In this document: one piece after another, positions 54,225 to 64,000 of the stretch | How positions within the stretch are numbered: the stretch's first letter is position 1 | Layout: each line of letters opens with the position of its first letter | NCBI GenBank assembly: GCA_947561585.1 | Contig: CANNZV010000521.1 | Coordinates: 62,001-126,000, forward strand | Reading direction: 5' to 3' | DNA from: Caprella mutica | Lineage: Eukaryota; Arthropoda; Malacostraca; Amphipoda; Caprellidae | Length of the DNA: 64,000 nucleotides | Made by a program: the position numbers and the translations under genes | Notes under the pieces: generated by a model | The model's input: the letters and a program-made list of their open reading frames with translations, nothing else | Database searches by the model: none | What the model was told of the DNA's origin: nothing

Positions 54225-55545
54225 CCTTGAACAAGGACATGGGCAGAAATAAGGACATGAGCAGAAATGAAGACATGGCTTTGGCTAAGGACATGGTCAG
54301 AAATAAGAACATGACCTTGAATAATGACATGGGACAGAAATAACAACATGACCAGAAATAATGGCATGTCCTTGAACAAGGGCATGGTCAAAAATAAGGA
54401 TAAGGTCAGAAATAAGGACATGGCCTTGAAAAAGGATGCATGGCTTTGAAGAAGGACATGGTCTTGATTAAAGACATGGTCTTGATTAAAGACATGGTCT
54501 TGATTAAAGACATGGTCTTGATTAAAGACATGGTCTTGATTAAAGACATGGCCAGAAATAAGAACATGACCAGAAATAAGGACATGGCCAGAAATAAGGA
54601 CTTGACCAGAAATAAGGACTTGACCAGAAATAAGGACTTGACCAGAAATAAGGACTTGACCAGAAATAAGGACTTGACCAGAAATAAGGACTTGACCAGA
54701 AATAAGGACTTGACCAGAAATAAGGACTTGACCAGAAATAAGGACTTGACCAGAAATAAGGACATGGCCAGAAATAATAACATGGCCAGAAATAATAACA
54801 TGGCCAGAAATAAGAACATGACCAGAAATAAGGACTTGACCAGAAATAAGGACTTGACCAGAAATAAGGACTTGACCAGAAATAAGGACTTGACCAGAAA
54901 TAAGGACTTGACCAGAAATAAGGACTTGACCAGAAATAAGGACTTGACCAGAAATAAGGACTTGACCAGAAATAAGGACTTGACCAGAAATAAGGACTTG
55001 ACCAGAAATAAGGACTTGACCAGAAATAAGGACTTGACCAGAAATAAGGACATGGCCAGAAATTAGAACATGGCCAGAAATAATAACATGGCCAGAAATA
55101 ATAACATGGCCAGAAATAAGAACATGACCAGAAATAAGGACATGACCAGAAATAAGGACATGACCAGAAATAAGGACATGACCAGAAATAAGGACATGAC
55201 CAGATATAAGAACATGACCAGAAATAAGGACATGGCCAGAAATAAGAACATGGCCAGAAATAAGAACATGGCCAGAAATAATAACATGGCCAGAAATAAT
55301 AACATGACCAGAAATAAGGACATGACCAGAAATAAGGACATGACCAGAAATAAGGACATGACCAGAAATAAGGACATGACCAGAAATAAGGACACGACCA
55401 GAAATAAGGACATGGCCAGAAATAAGGACATGACCAGAAATAAGGACACGACCAGAAATAAGGACATGGCCAGAAATAAGGACATGGCCAGAAATAAGGA
55501 CACGACCAGAAATAAGGACATGGCCAGAAATAAGGACAGGCGTCT
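54225..55545. repeat. 1.3 kb minisatellite, 18-bp unit AGAAATAAGGACATGRCC
   Basis: About 56 regular copies from 54540 (agaaataaggacttgacc and agaaataaggacatgacc types in blocks) preceded by an older, degenerate part (54225-54540) that includes a TTGATTAAAGACATGGTC variant. Open in several frames on both strands; not coding. Confidence 0.96.
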
Positions 55546-55974
55546 ATATAACTGCATATAATTTTCATGAATTTTTGCGCTTAATTCATAAGAGTTCTTT
55601 CTTTCTCTCAAGTGTTTACGAAGCACTGTTCTTAAGGCTCATATTGCTATGTAATTAGCAATGATAATCGCCCTTAGTGCCTGCACGTGATAGGCTCTCT
55701 AATGTGCCTCTTAACTTTTAATCTAAATGATGAGTAATGATAATGATGTAAGAGTGACAAAGAATGCTGCTTATATCACTTACCATCATAGGGTATGACG
55801 TGATGCAAATAGACTAAAAAAGTACATACCCGCAATACATCTTGTGGTGCATTGGGCTCAACTTCTAACTTGTGAATTATGCACATTTAATAGTAATTAG
55901 CGTTGCATTACATTAAATAACTATTATAATTCTTTATGGGTACAAAAATTAATAGATATTGAAAAACTTCTTTC

Positions 55975-56255
55975 CAGGTAGCAATGATTCTCGGGTAAAT
56001 AGAGAGGCGGGTAAATTTTACCTGAAAAATTAACCAGTAACAACATTTAAATCACTAAAGTCAATTTTTGAAGGAAATAATTCAATTTTCTAAAATGCGT
56101 ACAGAAAATACAAAGACATAGCTTTGCTCTTCCATTTTAAAAAAAAATGAAGTAAATCGGTGAAATACTGACGAAGTTATAGGTGAAATGGTCTTCAAGA
56201 ACAACAATCATACCCTAGGTATAGAGCTAGGCTCCGTATCGGCCAAAAATAACAA
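55975..56255 (+). repeat. Dispersed repeat family C (copy 2)
   Basis: See 43690-43970; the same ordered blocks, diverged by many substitutions and small gaps. Confidence 0.8.
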
Positions 56256-56815
56256 ATGTAATAATATTCACATTAACATTTAAATTAAATTTATTATTGG
56301 GGGAAAAGCAAGAAATCCCTGTACTCTAGGCTCGAACAAGAAATCAGTACCGCAGTGCATTCTGTAAAAGGAGGATGTATCACTTGCCTAAGTGACACAT
56401 CCTTCTAGAGCGAGATGACCTGATGGTAGAGATGTTTCAGTCTCTTCTGGAAACTTATGCTTTGGGATGATTGACACTCTATATCAATGTTAGTTTTATA
56501 TTTCTGTCGTGACTCGTTAGGAAAAGAAAGAAGTACTCTATATTATATATCGAGTTTTTATAGATATATGAATTAGAAAGAATTAAAGCTGAAAGAAATT
56601 GAAAATTTTGTAAAACATCGATAATTTTTTTTTAATCAAAATTAACTTACAAATGAATCATGTTTCGTTTCACTAAGTGAAAATGTGAAACTGATATAAA
56701 GCGTTGAAGTTATCCCTAAAATATTAGTTGATAAAAAAAAACAATTCTGAAGAGTATCGATCCCCTTATAACATTTGAATTTAATATTACCCTTAGCATA
56801 TTAATTAATATTCAC

Positions 56816-57116
56816 CTTCAGTGGCTGTTTTATCCCCCACAAAACAGTCTTCTCCGAGAGAACACTCGAAAGTATCACCAGGTAAGAAATTAGTTAAAAC
56901 AGCTACATCGTTATCCTCTTCCTTCTTATCCTCTTCCTTCTTATCTCCATCCTTCTTATCTCCTTCCTTCTTATCATCTGTTGTTTCCTTTGTTAGCGTC
57001 TCTTCAGTCTTTGTGGTTGTGGTAGTTTCTTTAGTTGTTGTTGGCGATGACTCTCTACTCACCTCAGTCTCTATAGTCATCGTAGTCATCTTTTTCTCCA
57101 ACGTTACGTTCTCCAT
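56816..57116 (-). CDS. Candidate first coding exon with Thr-rich and Lys/Asp/Glu-rich N-terminus
   Basis: ATG at 57116-57114, 100 codons, then donor GAAG|GTGAAT (phase 1). The peptide is Thr/Glu-rich at residues 10-45, followed by KKEGDKKDGDKKEEDKKEED (a degenerate 18-nt coding repeat) and FECSLGEDCFVGDKTATEG. The phase matches the FHL exon ending at 36724, so it may be a distal alternative 5' exon across a 20 kb intron. It may equally be the start of another minus-strand gene whose other exons I did not find. Codon-level order and the lack of stops make it more credible than the ORFs in tandem repeats. Confidence 0.42.
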
Positions 57117-57454
57117 TTTTAAAACTAAACTTACAAAGTACTTAAATTATTTACTGCAAGTATATAGAAAAAAATCGATATTCAGAAAAATGTATATAAT
57201 GTATTCCCTCATTTCAATCTCAGTGTAACTGGAAAGTATTATTTAATTATCTCAAATATTTATCACTACAATTTAAAATATAAAATATAACCGATGTGCT
57301 CATGGAGCCTCAACCAAGTACGCCTAATGACTGAAGTTTCGGCCTCCAAACATATGTCATTTACATTAACTCATTAATTTACGGTCAGCCTCGTGGAATA
57401 ATTATAGAACTGATTAACTGTAATATGTAATAGAGATCTATTGTGGTACGGACA

Positions 57455-57648
57455 CGCAGAGTTATTTCTGTGTTAACTGGGTAACACAGGGCTATTCCTG
57501 TGTTAACTGGGTAACACAGGGCTATTCCTGTGTTAACTGGGTAACACAGGGCTGTTCCTGTGTTAACTGGGTAACACAGGGCTATTCCTGTGTTAACTGG
57601 GTAACACAGGGCTATTCCTGTGTTAACTGGGTAACACAGGGCTATTTC
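57455..57648. repeat. 30-bp hairpin satellite, about 6 copies
   Basis: Unit taacacagggctattcctgt plus GTTAACTGGG. TAACACAGG and CCTGTGTTA are inverse with a 6-base loop, and the same arms can also pair across the ACTGGG spacer, so neighbouring units can pair in two ways. Confidence 0.94.
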
Positions 57649-57771
57649 GATAAGGAGATCAGTCAGGATAAGAGTTGCCTTATTTTTCTGCTTGAAATCA
57701 ATGAGACTGTATTAGCATTGCTCAGTGAGGAGCTAAATAAAGAAAAACAGGTCACTGATCTCAAGATAGAG

Positions 57772-58160
57772 AGAAGGGGCTACTACAGTGTAGGGATTCA
57801 GGGGCTACTACAGTGCAGGGATTCAGGGGCTACTACAGTGCAGGGATTCAGGGGCTACTACAGTGCAGGGATTCAGGGGCTACTACAGTGCAGGGATTCA
57901 GGGGCTACTACAGTGCAGGGATTCAGAGGCTACTACAGTGTAGGGATACAGGGGCTATTACAGTGCAGGGATACAGGGGCTATTACAGTGCAGGGATACA
58001 GGGGCTACTATAGTGTAGGGATATAGGGGCTTCTACAGTGTAGGGGTACAGGGGCTAGTACAGCTACTGTGTAGGGATACATGGGCTACTACAGCTACTG
58101 TGTAGGGATACAGGGGCTACTACAGCTACTGAGTAGGGATACAGGGGCTACTTATGCTGT
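57772..58160 (+). repeat. 25-bp minisatellite, about 15 copies
   Basis: Unit ggggctactacagtgcaggg plus ATTCA, shifting to ATACA and then to a longer unit with an extra CAGCTACTG near 58050. Confidence 0.93.
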
Positions 58161-58289
58161 GGTAGAAGCCACAAAGTCTACTACATCAGATCGCAGTATA
58201 TTTGTTGTATTGCGCGTTTTAAACTCCTTTAACCCCTAAAGTCGAGTGTGCGTTCATACCTTCATTATATTCATTATGAAATCGAAATC

Positions 58290-58545
58290 CCCAAACCCCC
58301 TACCGGGTCATTAAACAATGCAAGTACAACAAACTAGCGGGTAAGAAAAATTACATAAAGGCAATGGATGTTGAGAGTTTGAAGGTAATCTTCATATATT
58401 TATATATCAATTAGGATTATTTTGAAATTTCCAACATAAATGGCCATTATATAGTTTGTTGTATCCAATAGTTTGTTGTACAACAAACTTCGTGATTGTT
58501 TAATGTCCTAGCAGGTGGGTTCGGAGGGGGGGGGGGGCAACAAGC
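58290..58545. repeat. Dispersed repeat family D with inverted partner
   Basis: CCAAACCCCCTACCGGGTCATTAAACAAT-like text at 58294 recurs inverted at 58475-58540 (ATTGTTTAATGTCCTAGCAGG, poly-G) and in direct order at 60148-60222. Each also carries TACAACAAACT and GGCCATTTATAA/AAATGGCC strings. Confidence 0.7.
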
Positions 58546-59093
58546 CCCCGATACACATACATCAGTATTCGAATTCATAGTAGATAAAATGAAGGTATTT
58601 TTAAGGTGTTTAAAAACGCGTAGCGTATTCTCGAGATTGTGCAAATTGGCAAACAGCGCTGAACATATTCACTGTACAGGTTACAGTCTGAAGCTACAGC
58701 GTTCAGGACTGTTAGGGATATTCTCTTCATGCAATGTACATAACACATTAATAACAAACAGGATTGAAATTCATTGAAGCCAATGGTTTAATCGCATTCG
58801 AATTGAGCCAATCGAAGGAAGTATTTACAGGCAATTGACTTCAAAGACCAAGAGCAATGGTAATGACTGTTCAAAGTCTGAGAGCCTTCAGCAACAGAGG
58901 AGGCAATTTACCTTTAAAGGCAAACACTGTGAATATAAAGCAGCGTCCACACCATCATTGGGCAACATACGTCTGTGCTAACATGAGGACACTAAAACCA
59001 ATCATTGGACCATCAGGTTGTAACGTGAGCAGAACAGTGCGTACCATATATGGTACACACTGACACTATACTGCATCACCAAGTGCTTCTTAA

Positions 59094-59365
59094 GACTCAG
59101 TATACTGCATCTTGTGACTCAGTATACTGCATCTTGTGACTCAGTATACTGCATCTTGTGACTCAGTATACTGCATCTTGTGACTCAGTATACTGCATCG
59201 TGTGACTCAGTATACTACATCTTGTACTCAGTAACCTGCATCACCAGATTCAACGTATGGTTCAGTATACTGCATCACCAGATTCAACGTATGACTCAGT
59301 ATACTGCATCACCAGATTCAACGTATGACTCAGTATACTGCATCACCAGGTGCATCATATGACTC
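59094..59365 (+). repeat. TGACTCAGTATACTGCATC tandem repeats (22 and 34 bp)
   Basis: First a 22-bp unit (gactcagtatactgcatctt), then a 34-bp unit with an added CCAGATTCAACGTA. AGTATACT is palindromic. Confidence 0.92.
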
Positions 59366-59494
59366 ACTATACTGAATCACCATGGCAGCTGCATCGTATG
59401 ACTCATCTTAATGTGATACAGCAGCTTCCTACTTCTCAGTAGTTAGAAAGCTGAGCGAAGTAGTCAGGGGTCACGGTAAGAGAGTAAAACACCT

Positions 59495-59862
59495 GTACAA
59501 TGTCACATGTACCAGTACAGTACTCACAGTGACGCTATACACCTGTACAGTACTCACAGTGACGCTATACACCTGTACAATGTCACTATGTACCTGCACA
59601 GTACTCACAGTGACGCTATACACCTGTACAGTACTCACAGTGACGCTATACACCTGTACAATGTCACTATGTACCTGCACAGTACTCACAGTGACGCTAT
59701 ACACCTGTACAATGTCACTATGTACCTGCACAGTACTCACAGTGACGCTATACACCTGTACAATGTCACTATGTACCTGCACAGTACTCACAGTGACGCT
59801 ATACACCTGTACAATGTCACTATGTACCTGTACAGTACTCACAGTGACGCTATACACCTGTA
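59495..59862 (+). repeat. Compound minisatellite with 29- and 58-bp periodicity
   Basis: Blocks acagtactcacagtgacgct, ATACACCTGTACAATGTCAC and TATGTACCTGC alternate about five times. Gives three overlapping open frames that are not genes. Confidence 0.9.
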
Positions 59863-59864
59863 TA

Positions 59865-60270
59865 CTGGTTCTAGGAAAATTCAGTCACAGAAAATTCGGT
59901 CTTTTTTATAATAATTTTATTGAAGAACAATAATAGAAAAAGTTGAAATTTTGAATACTAAAATGGGTAATGTATTTATTAAAAGCGGATAAACTAATTA
60001 ACCGTTGTAAAATGATACGTATATAACATTAGTAATTTTGACATTTATTTAACATGAGATTTAAGAGGAAAATTCGGTCTCGGAACTTTCGGTCTGAGAA
60101 ATAAGTAAAACTTGTCAGTTAGATGAATCGGGGGGCGTGCCACCCTCCAAACCCCTCCCCCCCCCAGGTCATCAAAAAATCACGAAGTGTACAGTACAAC
60201 TAACTAAAGCGGATACAACAAACTAGGCCATTTATAATTTCGAGACCGAAATTTTGGGCCACCCTGCACA
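59865..60270. repeat. Inverted-end repeat with AAAATTCGGTCT motifs and family D sequence
   Basis: AAAATTCGGTCTTTTTT at 59890, AAAATTCGGTCTCGGAAC at 60070 and the inverse GAGACCGAAATTTTGG at 60242; family D sequence at 60120-60235. Possibly an old transposon; the class is unclear. Confidence 0.5.
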
Positions 60271-60296
60271 GTAGTTACAATGACACTACATACCTG

Positions 60297-60660
60297 TACT
60301 CAGAGTACAGTAATCACAGAGTACAGTAATCACAGAGTACAGTAATCAGAGAGTACAGTAATCACAGAGTACAGTAATCAGAGAGTACAGTAATCACAGA
60401 GTACAGTAATCACAGAGTAGAGTAATCACAGAGTACAGTAATCACAGAGTAGAGTAATCACAGAGTAGAGTAATCACAGAGTACAGTAATCACAGAGTAC
60501 AGTAATCACAGAGTACAGTAATCACAGAGTACAGTAATCACAGAGTACAGTAATCACAGAGTACAGTAATCACAGAGTACAGTAATCACAGAGTACAGTA
60601 ATCACAGAGTACAGTAATCACAGAGTACAGTAATCACAGTGTACAGTAATCACAGTGTGT
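60297..60660 (+). repeat. 16-bp minisatellite, about 22 copies
   Basis: Unit cagagtacagtaatca, with AGAGTAGAG variants. Confidence 0.95.
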
Positions 60661-60809
60661 TTAACCATCAAATTTTCAATTTGCTGATGTTAGAAAAGGA
60701 AAATAAAGACAAAGGACTTTGCAGAAGCAGTCAGACTGGAAAGTGACACCTTTCAACAACAAACAAAAGAAACAAATGTAAACTACAAACAATTGCGACT
60801 CTGAGGAAC

Positions 60810-61965
60810 AGGTGTGCCAAATGAAAGAGACAGCTGTGTCAAATAAAAGAGACAGCTGTGTCAAATGAAAGAGACAGCTGTGTCAAATGAAAGAGACAGC
60901 TGTGTCAAATGAAAGAGACAGCTGTGTCAAATGAAAGAGACAGCTGTGTCAAATGAAAGAGGTAGCTGTGTCAAATGAAAGAGACAGCTGTGTCAAATGA
61001 AAGAGACAGCTGTGTCAAATGAAAGAGACAGCTGTGTCAAATGAAAGAGATAGCTGTGTCAAATGAGAGAGACAGCTGTGTCAAATGAGAGAGACAGCTG
61101 TGTCAAATGAGAGAGACAGCTGTGTCAAATGAGAGAGACAGCTGTGTCAAATGAGAGAGACAGCTGTGTCAAATGAGAGAGACAGCTGTGTCAAATGAAA
61201 GAGACAGCTGTGTCAAATGAGAGAGACAGCTGTGTCAAATGAGAGAGACAGCTGTGTCAAATGAGAGAGACAGCTGTGTCAAATGAGAGAGACAGCTGTG
61301 TCAAATGAGAGAGACAGCTGTGTCAAATGAGAGAGACAGCTGTGTCAAATGAGAGAGACAGCTGTGTCAAATGAGAGAGACAGCTGTGTCAAATGAGAGA
61401 GACAGCTGTGTCAAATGAGAGAGACAGCTGTGTCAAATGAAAGAGACAGCTGTGTCAAATGAGAGAGACAGCTGTGTCAAATGAAAGAGACAGCTGTGTC
61501 AAATGAGAGAGACAGCTGTGTCAAATGAGAGAGACAGCTGTGTCAAATGAGAGAGACAGCTGTGTCAAATGAGAGAGACAGCTGTGTCAAATGAGAGAGA
61601 CAGCTGTGTCAAATGAGAGAGACAGCTGTGTCAAATGAGAGAGACAGCTGTGTCAAATGAGAGAGACAGCTGTGTTAAATGAAAGAGACAGCTGTATCAA
61701 ATGAGAGAGACAGCTGTGTCAAATGAGAGAGACAGCTGTGTCAAATGAAAGAGACAGCTGTGTCAAATGAAAGAGACAGCTGTGTCAAATGAGAGACAGG
61801 TGTGCAAAATGAAAGAGACAGGTGTGCAAAATGAAAGAGACAGGTGTGTCAAATGAAAGAGACAGGTGTGTCAAATGAAAGAGACAGGTGTGTCAAATGA
61901 GAGAGACAGGTGTGTCAAATGAGAGAGACAGGTGTGTCAAATGAGTGTCAGTTGTGTCAAATACT
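60810..61965 (+). repeat. 22-bp minisatellite, about 50 copies
   Basis: Unit tgtgtcaaatgagagagaca plus GC, in blocks of GAAAGAG and GAGAGAG; the last eight copies change to GACAGGTG. Confidence 0.96.
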
Positions 61966-61994
61966 GAGGATGTGTAAAAATGAACCTCAAATAT

Positions 61995-62415
61995 GTCAAA
62001 TACAAAAGGTGTGTCAAAATACAGAAGGTGTGTCAAAATACAGAAGGTGTGTCAAAATACAGAAGGTGTGTCAAAATACAGAAGGTGTGTCAAAATACAG
62101 AAGGAGTGTCAAAATACAGAAGGTGTGTCAAAATACAGAAGGTGTGTCAAAATACAGAAGGTGTGTCAAAATACAGAAGGTGTGTCAAAATACAGAAGGT
62201 GTGTCGAAATACAGAAGGTGTGTCGAAATACAGAAGGTGTGTCAAAATACAGAAGGTGTGTCAAAATACAGAGGGTGTGTCAAAATACAGAGGGTGTGTC
62301 AAAATACAGAAGGTGTGTCAAAATACAGAGGGTGTGTCAAAATACAGAAGGTGTGTCAAAATACAGAAGGTGTGTCAAAATACAGAAGGTGTGTCAAAAT
62401 ACAGAGGGTGTGTCA
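61995..62415 (+). repeat. 19-bp minisatellite, about 22 copies
   Basis: Unit gtgtgtcaaaatacagaag. Its GTGTGTCAAA start is the same as that of the preceding 22-bp array. Open in all three forward frames; not coding. Confidence 0.96.
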
Positions 62416-62516
62416 CTGTTCTTTCACACTATAAATTATTCATCAAAATAGAGGAGGAAGAAACAAAAAAAGGAAGAAAAATCACAACAAAACTCGAACT
62501 GTTACATTAACCGAAT

Positions 62517-62725
62517 GAACTGTTTGGTAAAACAGTAACAAATTGGGTTAGAACTGTTTGGTAAAACAGTAACAGATTGGGTTAGAACTGTTTGGTAAAA
62601 CAGTAACAGATTGGGTTTTTAAGTTTGGTAAAACAGTAACTGATTGGGTTTTTAAGTTTGGTAAAACAGTAACTGATTGGGTTAAAACTGTTTGGTAAAA
62701 CAGTAACAAATCGGGTTTTTAAGTT
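62517..62725. repeat. About 32-bp hairpin tandem repeat, 6 copies
   Basis: Unit aactgtttggtaaaacagta plus ACAGATTGGGTT; ACTGTTT and AAACAGT are inverse around GGTA. Two central units have TTTAAGTTTGG in place of the left arm. Confidence 0.92.
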
Positions 62726-63282
62726 GAAACAAAGACTAAATATAATTCAAAATCCTGTTGAATACTTATAATATATATCTATTTCACATTAAACAATATG
62801 AATTAATAATTAATATATTAGCACGACAGAAGCTTGTACATTATTCCTCTAGAGTCAAGACAATTAAATTCTAGCTTTGACATGCTCTTGTAACATATGC
62901 ATGTCTGGAACATGAATTAAACATGTTCTAAGAAGGAATAGTCATCTCCCTATAAATCAAGTTAATTAGTCATGAGGTAAAAGCCTAATAAATCACTACC
63001 AGTTACACTGAGAATTTTACAGCAAAGTAAATCTGATTAACCGATGTAATTGATTTCCGTTAATTTCAAGAACACAATTTGCCTTTATTTTGCCCTGATT
63101 CCAACATAAAGTAACATTAGCGTTAATGTTCAAATCCCGGAAATGGAAGAAGAGTTTAAAATGTTCAGTGCGACATGTTCCTACAGTGCAGGTCATTGAG
63201 AGGACGGAACATTGAACACAACGTCACTGAACAACGAACACAGCGACACTGAGTCATACGGCACAGCCTGACCCTCGGGAAA

Positions 63283-63855
63283 ATGCATAGGAATAGCATT
63301 AATGCATAGGAATAGCATTAATGCATAGGAATAACATTAATGCATAGGAATAGCATTAATGCATAGGAATAGCATTAATGCATAGGAATAGCATTAATGC
63401 AGAGGAATAGCATTAATGCAGAGGAATAGCATTAATGCAGAGGAATAGCATTAATGCATAGAAATAGAATTAATGCATAGGAATAGCATTAATGCATAGG
63501 AATAGCATTAATGCATAGGAATAGCATTAATGCATATAAATAGAATTAATGCATAGGAATAGCATTAATGCATAGGAATAGCATTAATGCATAGGAATAG
63601 CATTAATGCAGAGGAATAGCATTAATGCATAGGAATAACATTAATGCAGAGGAATAGCATTAATGCAGAGGAATAGCATTAATGCATAGGAATAGCATTA
63701 ATGCAGAGGAATAGCATTAATGCATAGAAATAGAATTAATGCATAGGAATAGCATTAATGCATAGGAATAGAATTAATGCATAGAAATAGAATTAATGCA
63801 TAGAAATAGAATTAATGCATTGGAATAGCATTGACTGCATAGGAATAGCATTGAC
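63283..63855. repeat. 19-bp minisatellite, about 30 copies
   Basis: Unit aatgcataggaatagcatt; AATGC and GCATT at its ends are inverse. Variants AGAGG and ATAGAATT are interspersed. Confidence 0.96.
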
Positions 63856-63950
63856 TCCACCGCCAAATGTTTCTCTAATCAGTGCAAAATAGTTTCCATT
63901 GATTATTATGAATATTTTATCGACAGCCATAATACATTTGACGTGCACTG

Positions 63951-64000
63951 CAATATCAGGTGCACTGCAATATCAGGTGCACTGCAATATCAGGTGCACT
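63951..64000 (+). repeat. 17-bp tandem repeat running off the window
   Basis: Unit gtgcactgcaatatcag; three copies are visible and the array continues beyond the right edge. Confidence 0.85.

Larger units (their letters stand above)
36725..56815 (-). other. Putative long intron (or intergenic) of the LIM gene
   Basis: Twenty kilobases with no further Trp-His LIM core on either strand. Minisatellites, M1 and Tigger-like MITEs and dispersed repeats fill most of it. If the exon at 56816-57116 belongs to the LIM gene, this is one intron containing the internal first exon at 38034-38094. Confidence 0.5.
57117..64000. other. Right-hand region without genes: chain of minisatellites
   Basis: From the candidate exon to the window edge I see no conserved coding sequence. 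Distinct arrays follow each other at short intervals, separated by AT-rich sequence and one dispersed repeat. Open frames here follow the arrays exactly. Confidence 0.75.

Noticed and set aside
54406..55626. Hydrophobic-looking minus-strand frames (FLVMSL- and CPYFWS-type) resembling a membrane protein
   Set aside because: Reverse translation of the AGAAATAAGGACATGACC array in different frames; no real transmembrane protein.
59471..62510. Open frames of 128-176 codons in the right-hand arrays
   Set aside because: They coincide with minisatellites, are open in two or three frames and have no conserved flanks.

Overview
This is animal nuclear DNA. It is AT-rich, intron-rich and spliceosomal (GT..AG junctions that keep phase across 14 consecutive introns), and two gene families of metazoan type can be recognised. 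It holds no operons or bacterial signals. The sequence alone does not fix the phylum; an invertebrate is likely, given the short exons, the DD37D mariner and the jockey/CR1-like retroelement.

Gene 1 (+ strand, 1469-24861) is the 3' three quarters of a BLTP3 gene (UHRF1BP1/UHRF1BP1L family, bridge-like lipid transfer protein 3). I could place 15 exons with compatible phases, encoding about 1194 residues up to a stop codon; the 5' exons, with the N-terminal chorein part, lie left of the window. Gene 2 (- strand) is a four-and-a-half-LIM (FHL)-type gene. Its three 3' exons (34321-36724) encode the second half of one LIM domain and two whole LIM domains. Two candidate alternative first exons (38034-38094 and 56816-57116) have start codons and phase-1 donors that fit the first LIM exon.

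The rest is mostly repeats. Introns of gene 1 hold a 4.7 kb array of a 21-bp unit, a 66-bp array that runs into a splice acceptor, a 1.9 kb array of a 22-bp unit, a 1.3 kb mariner with a broken DD37D transposase, a hAT-like element nested inside a TA-flanked MITE, and TTAA-flanked elements. The intergenic part (24.9-34.3 kb) holds more copies of the same MITE families, a 32-bp hairpin satellite, and a 1.5 kb TTA-flanked long-inverted-repeat element that split an older repeat. From about 37 kb to the right edge the DNA is a chain of more than 15 unrelated minisatellites (unit 16-30 bp; up to about 80 copies). These give very long spurious ORFs on one or both strands, none of which I call as genes.

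I found no tRNA, rRNA, CRISPR or prokaryotic regulatory element. The most notable points are the number of independent minisatellite families, many with self-complementary units; the nested, datable transposon insertions; perfect palindromes at MITE centres; and the alternative-first-exon layout of the LIM gene.
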